Position numbers and translations under genes: made by a program | NCBI RefSeq assembly: GCF_020858115.1 | Contig: NZ_JACYMM010000004.1 | Coordinates: 248,001-312,000, forward strand | Length of the DNA: 64,000 nt | Direction: 5' to 3' | From: Janthinobacterium sp. FW305-129 | GTDB lineage: Bacteria; Pseudomonadota; Gammaproteobacteria; Burkholderiales; Burkholderiaceae_D | Shown here: in pieces, positions 8,728-16,785 of the stretch | How positions within the stretch are numbered: position 1 is the stretch's first letter | Layout of the letters: each line of letters opens with the position of its first letter | The notes under the pieces: model-generated | What the model saw: only the letters and a program-made list of their open reading frames with translations | Database searches by the model: none | What the model was told of the DNA's origin: nothing

Positions 8728-9777
8728 GTGATATTAACTCCGAAGCCTAATTTGGCTGACCCCGCGTTTGACTCCCTTTCTGACCATGCCGCCGAAGAGG
8801 CGTTTGACGGCGATTTTGCCGCCGACGACGTCTTCGAGGAAATGGCCCCGATTACATTGGAACTGACGCCGGACGCCTGCGGCCACCGCCTCGATAAAGT
8901 CATCGCCCAGCTGGTGCCACAATACTCGCGCAGCCGCTTGCAATTGTGGCTGGAAGCCGGTTTCGTGACCGTCGATGGAAAAGTTGCCAAACGCAACATG
9001 ACCGCCTATGGCGACGAGAAGATCGTCATTCTGCCGCAAAGCGCGCCGGAAGACGAGGCTTTTAAGCCGGAAGCGATGGAATTGAACATCGTGCACGAAG
9101 ATGAGCATATCATCGTCATCAACAAACCGGCCGGACTGGTCGTGCATCCGGGCCCCGGCAACTGGTCGGGCACCCTGCTCAACGGCTTGCTGCACCACTG
9201 CCCGCAACTGGCCGGCGTGCCGCGCGCCGGCATCGTGCACCGCCTGGACAAGGATACGAGCGGCCTGATGGTGGTCGGCAAGACGCTGGCTTCGCAAACG
9301 GACTTGGTGCGCCAGTTGCAGGCGCGCACCGTCAAGCGCGAATATTTCGCGCTGGTGTGGGGCACGCCGAAAATGGCAGGCACCATCGATGCGTCCATCG
9401 CGCGCCACCCGCGCGACCGGGTCAAGATGGCCGTGTCGGAGAATTTCACCGCCAAGCCCGCCATCACGCACTATGAATTGATCGGCAGCGGCGAACTCGA
9501 CCGCCGTCCCGTGAGCCTGATGCAATGCCGTCTGGAAACAGGCCGCACGCACCAGATCCGCGTGCACATGCAGCACCTGGGCTTTGCGCTGGTCGGTGAT
9601 TCCGTGTACGGCAAGCAGCACCTGGTGTCCGTGTTCTCGCGCCAGGCGCTGCAGGCGCGCCGCCTGGGCCTCGTGCATCCGGGCACCCTGGAAGCGTGCG
9701 AATGGATCGTGCCGCTGGCCGATGATTTCGCGCAATTGATCGCCACGGCCGGCATTCCCGAGCCGGAACAGGTCTGA
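8728..9777 (+). CDS. rluD: 23S rRNA pseudouridine(1911/1915/1917) synthase
   Basis: 349 residues from a GTG start at 8728. An acidic N-terminal stretch is followed by an S4 RNA-binding domain (HRLDKVIAQLVPQYSRSRLQLWLEAG, about residues 52-110). The catalytic domain has IVHRLDKDTSGLMVV with the nucleophile Asp174, and GRTHQIRVHMQHLGFALVGD. RluD modifies helix 69 of 23S rRNA, a universal assembly step. It overlaps the next gene (TGATG), so translation of pgeF is likely coupled. The N-terminal extension before the S4 domain is longer than in E. coli. Confidence 0.94.
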   Translation: MILTPKPNLADPAFDSLSDHAAEEAFDGDFAADDVFEEMAPITLELTPDACGHRLDKVIAQLVPQYSRSRLQLWLEAGFVTVDGKVAKRNMTAYGDEKIVILPQSAPEDEAFKPEAMELNIVHEDEHIIVINKPAGLVVHPGPGNWSGTLLNGLLHHCPQLAGVPRAGIVHRLDKDTSGLMVVGKTLASQTDLVRQLQARTVKREYFALVWGTPKMAGTIDASIARHPRDRVKMAVSENFTAKPAITHYELIGSGELDRRPVSLMQCRLETGRTHQIRVHMQHLGFALVGDSVYGKQHLVSVFSRQALQARRLGLVHPGTLEACEWIVPLADDFAQLIATAGIPEPEQV

Positions 9778-10559
9778 TGACGTCGCCGTTGCCTTGCATT
9801 GTTCCCCATTGGCCCGGCCTGCCCGCCAACGTGGGCGCGCTGGCGACCGTGCGCGCGGGCGGCGTCAGCCAGGGGCCATATGGTGACGGGCAGGGCGCCG
9901 GCTTGAACCTGGGCACGCACGTGGGCGATGACCCTGACCATGTGGCGGCCAACCGCGCGCGGCTGGCAGCCATCCTGCCTGCCGAGCCGGCCTGGCTGTC
10001 GCAGGTGCATGGCGTGGCCGTTGCCGATGCTGGCAAGCTGGACGGCCACGTGCCCGACGCCGACGCCAGCATCGCCACGCAGGCGGGCGCCGTGTGCGTG
10101 GTAATGACGGCCGATTGCCTGCCCGTGCTGTTCAGTTCGACCGATGGCCTGGTCGTCGGCGCGGCCCACGCGGGCTGGCGCGGCCTGGCCAACGGCGTCT
10201 TGCAGCGCACGGTGGACAGCATGCGCGCGCAGGGCGCGACGGAGATCCTCGCCTGGCTGGGGCCAGCCATTGGTCCGCAGCAATTCGAAGTGGGGCAGGA
10301 CGTGCTGCAGGCGTTCCGCGACGGCGCGCGCGATGACGTCGAGCGGCAAGTGTTGTCGGATGCGTTCGCCGCCATCGCAGGCAAGCCTGGCAAGTATCTG
10401 GCGAATATTTATGCGCTGGCGCGTACTATGCTGCTGCGCGATGGCGTGGCGCAAGTGGCGGGCGGGGAATATTGCACCGTCAGCGATGCGGTGCAGTTTT
10501 ACTCGTACAGGCGCGACGGCGTCACGGGAAGACAGGCCAGTTTGATCTGGCGCAAATAA
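9777..10559 (+). CDS. pgeF: Peptidoglycan editing factor PgeF (YfiH, laccase-domain)
   Basis: 260 residues. The conserved metal/catalytic residues are visible: His78 in SQVHG, Cys114 in TADCLPVLF and His131 in AAHAGWRGL. YfiH/PgeF proteins remove wrongly inserted residues from UDP-MurNAc precursors and were formerly called polyphenol oxidases. The ATG overlaps the rluD stop by one base, the usual rluD-pgeF operon. A strong terminator follows. Confidence 0.94.
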   Translation: MTSPLPCIVPHWPGLPANVGALATVRAGGVSQGPYGDGQGAGLNLGTHVGDDPDHVAANRARLAAILPAEPAWLSQVHGVAVADAGKLDGHVPDADASIATQAGAVCVVMTADCLPVLFSSTDGLVVGAAHAGWRGLANGVLQRTVDSMRAQGATEILAWLGPAIGPQQFEVGQDVLQAFRDGARDDVERQVLSDAFAAIAGKPGKYLANIYALARTMLLRDGVAQVAGGEYCTVSDAVQFYSYRRDGVTGRQASLIWRK

Positions 10560-10565
10560 TCTGCA

Positions 10566-10594
10566 CGGCAGACACTTATGTGTCTGCCGTTTTT
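10566..10594. terminator. Intrinsic terminator after pgeF
   Basis: Ten-base-pair stem CGGCAGACAC/GTGTCTGCCG with loop TTAT, followed by TTTTTG. The loop holds the stop codon of the convergent small-protein gene. Confidence 0.92.
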
Positions 10595-10809
10595 GTTTTA
10601 TCGTCTGCTGAGGCGAGCGCGCGGGCGTTCAGTTCAGCGATACGCGCCGCCTTGCGTTTGCGTCGCCGCGAGCCCGTCAGATAGAATAGGATGGACAGCG
10701 GGATGACGCAGTACAGCACGAAGGTCATCACCCCGGCGACGATGGACGGTTCCGTCAGCGCCATGAGGCCGACGACATAGATCCAGGCAACAGCGGTCAT
10801 GAGCATCAT
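10576..10809 (-). CDS. Small membrane protein, unknown
   Basis: 77 residues from the ATG at 10809 (ATGs at 10806 and 10800 are alternatives). Two hydrophobic segments span residues 2-17 and 22-45 (TAVAWIYVVGLMALTE; VMTFVLYCVIPLSILFYLTG), followed by a basic patch GSRRRKRKAAR and a polar tail, which suggests a two-helix inner-membrane protein with a positive-inside C-terminus. Its stop codon lies in the loop of the pgeF terminator. It is probably a conserved lineage-specific protein. Function unknown. Confidence 0.65.
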   Translation of the reverse strand: MMLMTAVAWIYVVGLMALTEPSIVAGVMTFVLYCVIPLSILFYLTGSRRRKRKAARIAELNARALASADDKTKTADT

Positions 10810-10947
10810 GAGTAGTGGCAGTCAGTAAGAGTTTGCATGCTTTGATCCAGAAGTATTTATTTTTGACGACGTTTGCGACGCCTGACAAAACCGACGCGCA
10901 GCAGGTTTTGTTCGGCGTCCCTCAATCTTGAATGGACTTAACTATCT

Positions 10948-12684
10948 ATGAATATGCCCGATCCTCAAGCGATGACCAAGGAATGGATGGCGCAGATCAG
11001 CAATCCTGAGCAGTGGAAGACGTGGTTCAACATGGTGCCGCAGCCCCAGGGCAATCCGATTGCCGGTATTTTGCAGGATGCGGGCGCCAGCATCAAGCCG
11101 GAAGCGATCGAGCAACTGAAAAATGCCTATGTGGCCAAGCTGACGGGCTTGTGGGCCGACTTTATGGCCGGCAAGTCGCCGGAGCTGAAAGACCGCCGCT
11201 TCGCCGCGCCCGCCTGGCATGCCAGCCCCCTGTCGGCCTTCAACGCGGCCACCTACCTGCTGAACGCGGAGTTTCTCACCGCCATGGCTGATGCCGTGGA
11301 AGCGACGCCGCACCAGAAGCAAAAGATTGCCTTTGCGGTACAGCAAATCGTTGACGCCATGTCGCCCGCCAACTTTCTTGCCACCAATCCTGACGCCCAG
11401 CAAACCCTGATCGAAACCAAGGGAGAGAGCCTGGCCAAGGGCTTGACGAACATGCTGGCCGACATGCAGAAGGGCCGCATTTCGCAGTCGGACGAATCGG
11501 CCTTCGAGGTGGGCCGCAACGTGGCCACCACGCCGGGCACGGTGGTGTTTGAAAACGCCTTGTTCCAGCTGATCCAGTACACGCCAAGCACCGCCACGGT
11601 ACACCAGCGGCCCCTGTTGATGGTGCCGCCATGCATCAATAAATTCTATATCCTTGACTTGCAGCCAGAAAATTCGCTCGTGCGCTATGCGGTGGAGCAG
11701 GGCAATACCGTGTTTCTCATGTCCTGGCGCAATCCGGACCTGAGCATGCAGCACCTGACGTGGGACGATTACGTGGAGCAAGGCGTGATCGAAGCCATCC
11801 GGGTCACGCAGGATATTTCCGGCCAGGACAAGCTGAACATGTTCGGCTTTTGCGTGGGCGGCACCATCGTCTCGACGGCGCTGGCCGTGCTCAAGGCGCG
11901 CGGCGAGAATCCGGCCGCCAGCCTGACACTGCTGACCACCTTCCTCGATTTCTGCGATACGGGCGCGCTCGACGTCTTTATTGACGAACCGCAAGTGGCG
12001 CTGCGCGAGCAAACGCTGGCCAAGGGCGGCCTGATGTCCGGGCGCGACCTGGGCAGCACCTTTTCCAGCCTGCGGCCGAACGACCTCGTGTGGAATTACG
12101 TGCAGTCGAATTACCTGAAAGGCAAGGAACCGCCCGCGTTCGACTTGCTGTACTGGAATGGCGACGGCACGGGCTTGCCAGGCCCCATGTTCTGCTGGTA
12201 TTTGCGCAATACTTACCTGGAAAACAGCCTGAAAGTGCCGGGCAAGCTGACGGTGGCAGGCGAAAAGGTCGACCTGAGCAGCATCGATGCGCCCGCTTTC
12301 ATCTACGGTTCGCGCGAAGACCATATCGTGCCCTGGGGCGCGGCCTACGCCAGCACGGCTTTGCTGAACCCGAAAAAACCGAAAGCCAACCGTTTTATCC
12401 TCGGCGCCTCGGGCCACATCGCCGGCGTGATCAATCCGGCGTCGAAGAAAAAGCGCAGCTACTGGAGCAACGACAAGCCTCGCACGGCGAAATCCAGGCC
12501 CTTGACTGCCGAGCAATGGATGGAAGGCGCGACCGAACACGTGGGCAGCTGGTGGCCCGAATGGGCGGCCTTCCTGGCCGAACACGGCGGCGCGCAGGTG
12601 AAGGCGCCGGGCAAGCCGGGCAACAAGCGCCACGCGGCAATCGAGCCCGCGCCGGGGCGGTATGTTAAAGTCAGGGCGGATTAA
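10948..12684 (+). CDS. phaC: Class I poly(3-hydroxyalkanoate) synthase
   Basis: 578 residues, typical of class I enzymes. The lipase-like box FGFCVGGT puts the catalytic cysteine at residue 302; PPCINKFYILDLQPENSLVRYAVEQG and SWRNPD are further PhaC hallmarks, and the C-terminal HIAGVINP carries the catalytic His. It polymerises 3-hydroxybutyryl-CoA at the granule surface. phaA/phaB are not adjacent; the regulator phaR follows 224 bp downstream under its own promoter. Confidence 0.96.
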   Translation: MNMPDPQAMTKEWMAQISNPEQWKTWFNMVPQPQGNPIAGILQDAGASIKPEAIEQLKNAYVAKLTGLWADFMAGKSPELKDRRFAAPAWHASPLSAFNAATYLLNAEFLTAMADAVEATPHQKQKIAFAVQQIVDAMSPANFLATNPDAQQTLIETKGESLAKGLTNMLADMQKGRISQSDESAFEVGRNVATTPGTVVFENALFQLIQYTPSTATVHQRPLLMVPPCINKFYILDLQPENSLVRYAVEQGNTVFLMSWRNPDLSMQHLTWDDYVEQGVIEAIRVTQDISGQDKLNMFGFCVGGTIVSTALAVLKARGENPAASLTLLTTFLDFCDTGALDVFIDEPQVALREQTLAKGGLMSGRDLGSTFSSLRPNDLVWNYVQSNYLKGKEPPAFDLLYWNGDGTGLPGPMFCWYLRNTYLENSLKVPGKLTVAGEKVDLSSIDAPAFIYGSREDHIVPWGAAYASTALLNPKKPKANRFILGASGHIAGVINPASKKKRSYWSNDKPRTAKSRPLTAEQWMEGATEHVGSWWPEWAAFLAEHGGAQVKAPGKPGNKRHAAIEPAPGRYVKVRAD

Positions 12685-12705
12685 GTCACAAAGCGTTTTG
12701 CCGGG

Positions 12706-12731
12706 CAAGACCGGGGTAAACTCCGGTCTTG
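12706..12731 (+). terminator. Hairpin after phaC
   Basis: Perfect nine-base-pair stem CAAGACCGG/CCGGTCTTG with an eight-base loop, 21 bp after the phaC stop. It has no clean U-run, so it may be a weak terminator or an mRNA 3'-end stabiliser. Confidence 0.55.
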
Positions 12732-12798
12732 TCAGGAATCTACTTTTAGTTGCGTTGCAATAAATGCGGGAATCTACTACCCTGATGTGCAATGGAGC

Positions 12799-12824
12799 CG
12801 TTTTCCACTCTATAATGGAAAACG
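12799..12824 (+). promoter_or_regulatory. phaR promoter within an inverted repeat
   Basis: CGTTTTCCA and TGGAAAACG form a perfect nine-base inverted repeat; the spacer and the first base of the right arm hold a consensus TATAAT (12811-12816) lying 93 bp before the phaR ATG. A repressor site enclosing a -10 fits autorepression by PhaR; this link is an inference. Confidence 0.6.
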
Positions 12825-12908
12825 TAGGCAGGTGCGAAAGCGGACCCACGTTCGCTTTTTTTTCGGATTAACTCAGTATGCGCTGCGGCGCAATAAGTGG
12901 AACTTGTG

Positions 12909-13472
12909 ATGAGTAGTGCAAAAAAAAGTATAGACCGCCTGATTAAAAAATATCCCAACCGCCGTCTGTACGACACGCAAACCAGTTCCTACATCACCTT
13001 GACGGACGTCAAGCAGCTGGTGTTGGACAATGAGGTGTTTACCGTCGTCGATGCCAAATCCAATGAAGATTTGACGCGCAGCATCTTGCTGCAGATCATT
13101 TTGGAAGAGGAAGCGAACGGCGCGCCCATGTTCTCGAGCAGCGTGTTGTCGCAGATCATCCGCTACTATGGCCACGCCATGCAGGGCATGATGGGATCCT
13201 ACCTGGAAAAGAACGTGCAGGCGTTCACCGATATCCAGCACAAATTCACGGGCACCTCGGCCGGCAGTTTCGAAGGCAAGCCATTCAGCCCGGAAATGTG
13301 GACCCAGTTCATGAATGTCCAGGGCCCGATGATGCAAGGCATGATGAACAACTACATCGACCAGAGCAAGAGCCTGTTCGTGCAGATGCAGGAACAGATG
13401 CAAAGCCAGAGCAAGAACCTGTTCGGCACCTTCCCGTTTGTGCCGCCGGTTCCTCCAAGCGACAAGAAGTAA
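12909..13472 (+). CDS. phaR: PHB synthesis repressor PhaR
   Basis: 187 residues from the ATG at 12909 (an upstream GTG at 12897 is less likely). The N-terminal DNA-binding domain starts with the hallmark KKYPNRRLYDTQTSSYITL (residues 11-29), followed by the PHB-accumulation regulatory domain (LLQIILEEEANGAPMFSSSVLSQIIRYYG) and a Met/Gln-rich amphipathic C-terminal region. PhaR represses phasin and its own gene and leaves DNA when it binds nascent PHB granules. Position next to phaC supports the call. Confidence 0.95.
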   Translation: MSSAKKSIDRLIKKYPNRRLYDTQTSSYITLTDVKQLVLDNEVFTVVDAKSNEDLTRSILLQIILEEEANGAPMFSSSVLSQIIRYYGHAMQGMMGSYLEKNVQAFTDIQHKFTGTSAGSFEGKPFSPEMWTQFMNVQGPMMQGMMNNYIDQSKSLFVQMQEQMQSQSKNLFGTFPFVPPVPPSDKK

Positions 13473-13567
13473 TCAATGCCACATGCTCACCGGGTGATTC
13501 GATCGCCCGGGAGTTGTATCTGCGTCATCAAAACAGCATAGTTCTGTCAGCAAGGGGCGGCTCGGGG

Positions 13568-13573
13568 TACAAT
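13568..13573 (+). promoter_or_regulatory. Possible rimO -10 element
   Basis: TACAAT, with CTGTCA at 13544-13549 as a -35 candidate 18 bp upstream; 37 bp before the rimO start. Called on sequence resemblance only. Confidence 0.4.
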
Positions 13574-13609
13574 AGCCGATTCGCCTCACCATATTACTAG
13601 CTGCCAACT

Positions 13610-15022
13610 ATGTCTGAAATTCACCGTATTCCCGTTCCTTCCGCCCAGCCCGAGGCCATGCTGGCCATGCCAGGTGCGGCGCCGAAAGTGGGCTTTGTCT
13701 CGCTCGGCTGCCCGAAAGCGCTGGTCGACTCCGAGCAAATCCTGACCCAGCTGCGCGCCGAAGGCTACGAAACGGCGAAATCCTATGCTGGCGCCGATCT
13801 GGTGATCGTCAATACCTGCGGTTTCATCGATGCTGCCGTGCAAGAGTCGCTCGACGCCATCGGCGAAGCGCTGGCGGAAAACGGCAAAGTGATCGTGACC
13901 GGCTGCCTGGGCGCCAAGAAAGATGCTGCCGGCGACGACATCATCATGAAGGTGCACCCGAAAGTACTGTCCGTCACGGGCCCGCACGCGCTGGCCGAAG
14001 TGATGGATTCCGTCCACTTGCACCTGCCGAAACCGCATGCGCCGTTCCTCGACCTGGTGCCGCCGCAAGGCGTCAAGCTGACGCCGAAGCACTACGCGTA
14101 TCTGAAAATTTCCGAAGGCTGCAACCACCGGTGCAGTTTCTGCATCATCCCGTCCATGCGCGGCGACCTCGTTTCGCGCCCGATCGGCGAACTGATGATG
14201 GAAGCGGAAAACCTGTTCAAGTCGGGCGTCAAGGAATTGCTGGTGATTTCGCAAGATACCTCGGCGTATGGCGTGGACGTGAAATTCCGCTCCGGCTTCT
14301 GGAACGGCCGTCCCGTGAAGACCCACATGACGCAGCTGACGGAAGCGTTGGGCGAGCTGGCCAAGTCCTACGGCGCCTGGGTGCGCCTGCACTACGTGTA
14401 TCCGTACCCGCACGTGGACCAGATCATCCCGATGATGAGCGGCGGCCATATCCTGCCCTACCTCGACATCCCGATGCAGCATGCGCATCCTGACGTATTG
14501 AAGCGCATGAAGCGCCCGGCCAGCGGCGAGAAAAACCTCGACCGCATCCAGGCCTGGCGCGCCATCAACCCGGACCTGACCATCCGCTCGACCTTCATCG
14601 CCGGTTTCCCTGGCGAAACGGAAGCGGAATTCGAGTATCTGCTCGACTTCCTCAAGGAAGCGCAGATCGACCGCCTCGGCTGCTTCGCCTATTCGCCCGT
14701 CGAAGGCGCGACGGCCAATGCCATCGCCAATCCCGTGCCGGAAGAGCTGCGCGAAGAGCGCCGCGGCCGCGTGATGCTGCTGCAGGAAGAAATTTCCAAG
14801 AAACGCCTGCAAGCCAAGGTCGGCAAGACCGTGCGCGTGCTGATCGATGAAGTCACCCGCTCGGGCGGCGTGGGCCGCTCGTCCGCCGACGCGCCGGAAA
14901 TCGACGGCGTCGTGTATGTAAAACCGCCGTTCGAACCGCACCGCAAGCTGGCGGTCGGTCAATTCGTCGACGTGACCATCACGTCCGCGGATGCGCATGA
15001 CCTGTGGGGCGCCGCAGAATAA
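13610..15022 (+). CDS. rimO: Ribosomal protein S12 methylthiotransferase RimO
   Basis: 470 residues. The N-terminal UPF0004 domain has its three Fe-S cysteines ([29 protein letters not shown]). The radical-SAM domain has the CNHRCSFC motif (CxxxCxxC) and IPSMRG, and a TRAM domain closes the protein ([13 protein letters not shown] onward). It adds a methylthio group to Asp of ribosomal protein S12. The start codon is placed by homology to the usual N-terminus; the first ~20 residues are variable. It ends at a strong terminator. Confidence 0.95.
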   Translation: MSEIHRIPVPSAQPEAMLAMPGAAPKVGFVSLGCPKALVDSEQILTQLRAEGYETAKSYAGADLVIVNTCGFIDAAVQESLDAIGEALAENGKVIVTGCLGAKKDAAGDDIIMKVHPKVLSVTGPHALAEVMDSVHLHLPKPHAPFLDLVPPQGVKLTPKHYAYLKISEGCNHRCSFCIIPSMRGDLVSRPIGELMMEAENLFKSGVKELLVISQDTSAYGVDVKFRSGFWNGRPVKTHMTQLTEALGELAKSYGAWVRLHYVYPYPHVDQIIPMMSGGHILPYLDIPMQHAHPDVLKRMKRPASGEKNLDRIQAWRAINPDLTIRSTFIAGFPGETEAEFEYLLDFLKEAQIDRLGCFAYSPVEGATANAIANPVPEELREERRGRVMLLQEEISKKRLQAKVGKTVRVLIDEVTRSGGVGRSSADAPEIDGVVYVKPPFEPHRKLAVGQFVDVTITSADAHDLWGAAE

Positions 15023-15089
15023 AAATTTTATGCAGGTGTAACACTCTGTCATACGTACGGCAGGCAAGGGCATAAGCCCTTACAATCAA

Positions 15090-15122
15090 GGCGGATCAGC
15101 ACAGGCTGATCCGCCTTTTTTA
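15090..15122 (+). terminator. Intrinsic terminator after rimO
   Basis: Eleven-base-pair stem GGCGGATCAGC/GCTGATCCGCC with loop ACAG, followed by seven T. A second smaller hairpin (AAGGGC/GCCCTT) lies just before it. Confidence 0.93.
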
Positions 15123-15134
15123 TTTCCTGACGCC

Positions 15135-16301
15135 ATGACCACACCCAAATCTCCGCAAACCGCGCTGATCCACAGCGATTACCAGGCGCCGCAAGGCTTT
15201 GCTGCCTTTCCCAACGCCATCCATCACGCGTCGACCGTGCTGTTCAAGGACGTGGCGGCCATGCGCTCGGGCGACTGGAAAGAGAAGAACGCCTACACCT
15301 ACGGCTTGCACGGCACGCCCACCACGTTCACGCTGGAAGCGCGGCTGGCCGGGATCGAAGGGGGGAATCACTGCCTGCTGGCGCCGTCGGGCCTGGCGGC
15401 CATCGCCATGGCGGATTTCGCCTTGCTCAAAACGGGCGACGATGTCTTGCTTCCCGAAAACATCTACAACCCGAACCGCGAACTGGGCCGCTGGCTGTCG
15501 CAGGATTTCGGCATCACGGCCCGCTATTACGATCCGCTCATCGGCGCCGGCATCGCCGGCTTGATCCAGCACAATACCAAGCTCATCTGGACTGAAGCAC
15601 CGGGCTCCGTGACGATGGAAGTGCCGGACTTGCCCGCCATCTGCGCGGCAGCCCATGCGCGCGGCGTGCTGGTGGCTTTGGACAATACCTGGTCGGCCGG
15701 CCTGGCCCTGCGTGGCTTCGACCTGGGCGTGGACATCATCATGCAGGCGCTGACGAAATACCAGTCGGGCGGCTCCGATGTGCTGATGGGCGCCCTGATC
15801 ACGCGCGAGCGGGCGCTGCACGACCGCCTGGCGCAGGCGCACATGCGTCTGGGCATGGGCGTGGGGGCGGACGACGCCTATCTGGTGCTGCGCGGCTTGC
15901 CGACGATGAAGCTGCGCTTCGACGCCCACGACAGGGGTGCGCGCGCGGTGGCCGCCTGGCTCAAGGGCCGGCCGGAGATTGCCACGGTGCTGCATCCGGC
16001 ATTCGAAGATTGCCCGGGCCACGCCATCTGGCAGCGCGATTTCACGGGCGCGGGCGGCCTGTTTTCCGTGCTGTTCGATGCCCGCTACACGGAGCAGCAG
16101 ACGGACCGCTTCGTCGATGCCTTGCAGTTGTTCAAGATTGGCTACAGCTGGGGCGGCGCGAACAGCCTGGTGATGCCGTACCGCATCGCCGCCATGCGCA
16201 AGGGCTGGCAGTTGCCGGGCCAGCTCGTGCGCCTGAACGTGGGGCTGGAAGATCCGCAAGACCTGATCGCCGATATCGAACGGGCGTTCGCGGCGATGTA
16301 G
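15135..16301 (+). CDS. metC: Cystathionine beta-lyase
   Basis: 388 residues. Cys/Met-metabolism PLP enzyme: the N-terminal YGLHGTPTTFTLEARLAGIEGG, the cofactor region VALDNTWSAGLALRGFDLGVDI and the PLP-lysine in MQALTKYQSGGSDVLMG; near the C-terminus SWGGANSLVMP and VRLNVGLEDPQDLIADIERAF. Cystathionine beta-lyase cleaves cystathionine to homocysteine, pyruvate and ammonia. The SWGG(A/Y)xSL motif and the LxKYxxGxSDV motif favour MetC over gamma-synthase. It is a single-gene unit after the rimO terminator. Confidence 0.92.
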   Translation: MTTPKSPQTALIHSDYQAPQGFAAFPNAIHHASTVLFKDVAAMRSGDWKEKNAYTYGLHGTPTTFTLEARLAGIEGGNHCLLAPSGLAAIAMADFALLKTGDDVLLPENIYNPNRELGRWLSQDFGITARYYDPLIGAGIAGLIQHNTKLIWTEAPGSVTMEVPDLPAICAAAHARGVLVALDNTWSAGLALRGFDLGVDIIMQALTKYQSGGSDVLMGALITRERALHDRLAQAHMRLGMGVGADDAYLVLRGLPTMKLRFDAHDRGARAVAAWLKGRPEIATVLHPAFEDCPGHAIWQRDFTGAGGLFSVLFDARYTEQQTDRFVDALQLFKIGYSWGGANSLVMPYRIAAMRKGWQLPGQLVRLNVGLEDPQDLIADIERAFAAM

Positions 16302-16309
16302 CGGCAGCG

Positions 16310-16331
16310 GGGCAAGCACGATGGCTTGCCC
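16310..16331. terminator. Hairpin between convergent metC and DUF4870 genes
   Basis: Eight-base-pair stem GGGCAAGC/GCTTGCCC with a six-base loop, 8 bp past the metC stop and 8 bp before the end of the convergent gene. No U-run on either strand, so its strength as a terminator is uncertain. Confidence 0.4.
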
Positions 16332-16339
16332 GCAAGTCC

Positions 16340-16702
16340 TTACATGGGCACGGGCGTGTTGTTGTTCAGGTCGATGAAGCCGCGCAGCAAGCGATACGCT
16401 TTCCATAGCCAGGCCACGCCCCACACGAGGAAGGCCAGCGGAATGCCGATGATGGTGACCCACAGGATGGCGCCGACGACGATCCAGGCTACATACCACC
16501 AGAAGGAACGGATCATCCAGCTGTGATGGCTATAGACGAAGGTCCCGGCCGCCGTGTCCCGCTTCACGTAATTGATGATGAGCGGAATGAAGGAAAACGC
16601 GCCCAGCGAAAACACAAAGCTGGCGCCATGTATCAGGTACAACCACCAGGCCAGGTTTTTGGTTTGCTGGAGTTGGGTATCCAAAACAATATCTTGTGAC
16701 AT
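16340..16702 (-). CDS. DUF4870-like inner-membrane protein
   Basis: 120 residues with three hydrophobic helices (about residues 17-42, 62-81 and 82-105). The segments AWWLYLIHGASFVFSLGAFSFIPLIINYVKR and SWMIRSFWWYVAWIVVGAIL are typical of the short COG3671/DUF4870 proteins of proteobacteria. Function is unknown. It is divergent from the following serine hydrolase gene; the 83-bp space between them must hold both promoters. Confidence 0.8.
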   Translation of the reverse strand: MSQDIVLDTQLQQTKNLAWWLYLIHGASFVFSLGAFSFIPLIINYVKRDTAAGTFVYSHHSWMIRSFWWYVAWIVVGAILWVTIIGIPLAFLVWGVAWLWKAYRLLRGFIDLNNNTPVPM

Positions 16703-16785
16703 GAAATCTCCCGCCGTTGCTCAATTTTTAATTGTAACAAGCAAAGCGGCGCGGGAGCGCAGTCCATGCAAAAAGGCAGAATACA

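Noticed and set aside
10942-12849. Long minus-strand open frame (635 codons) opposite phaC
   Set aside because: It is the antisense shadow of phaC, rich in Arg/His/Gln as GC-rich antisense frames are, with no family motif.
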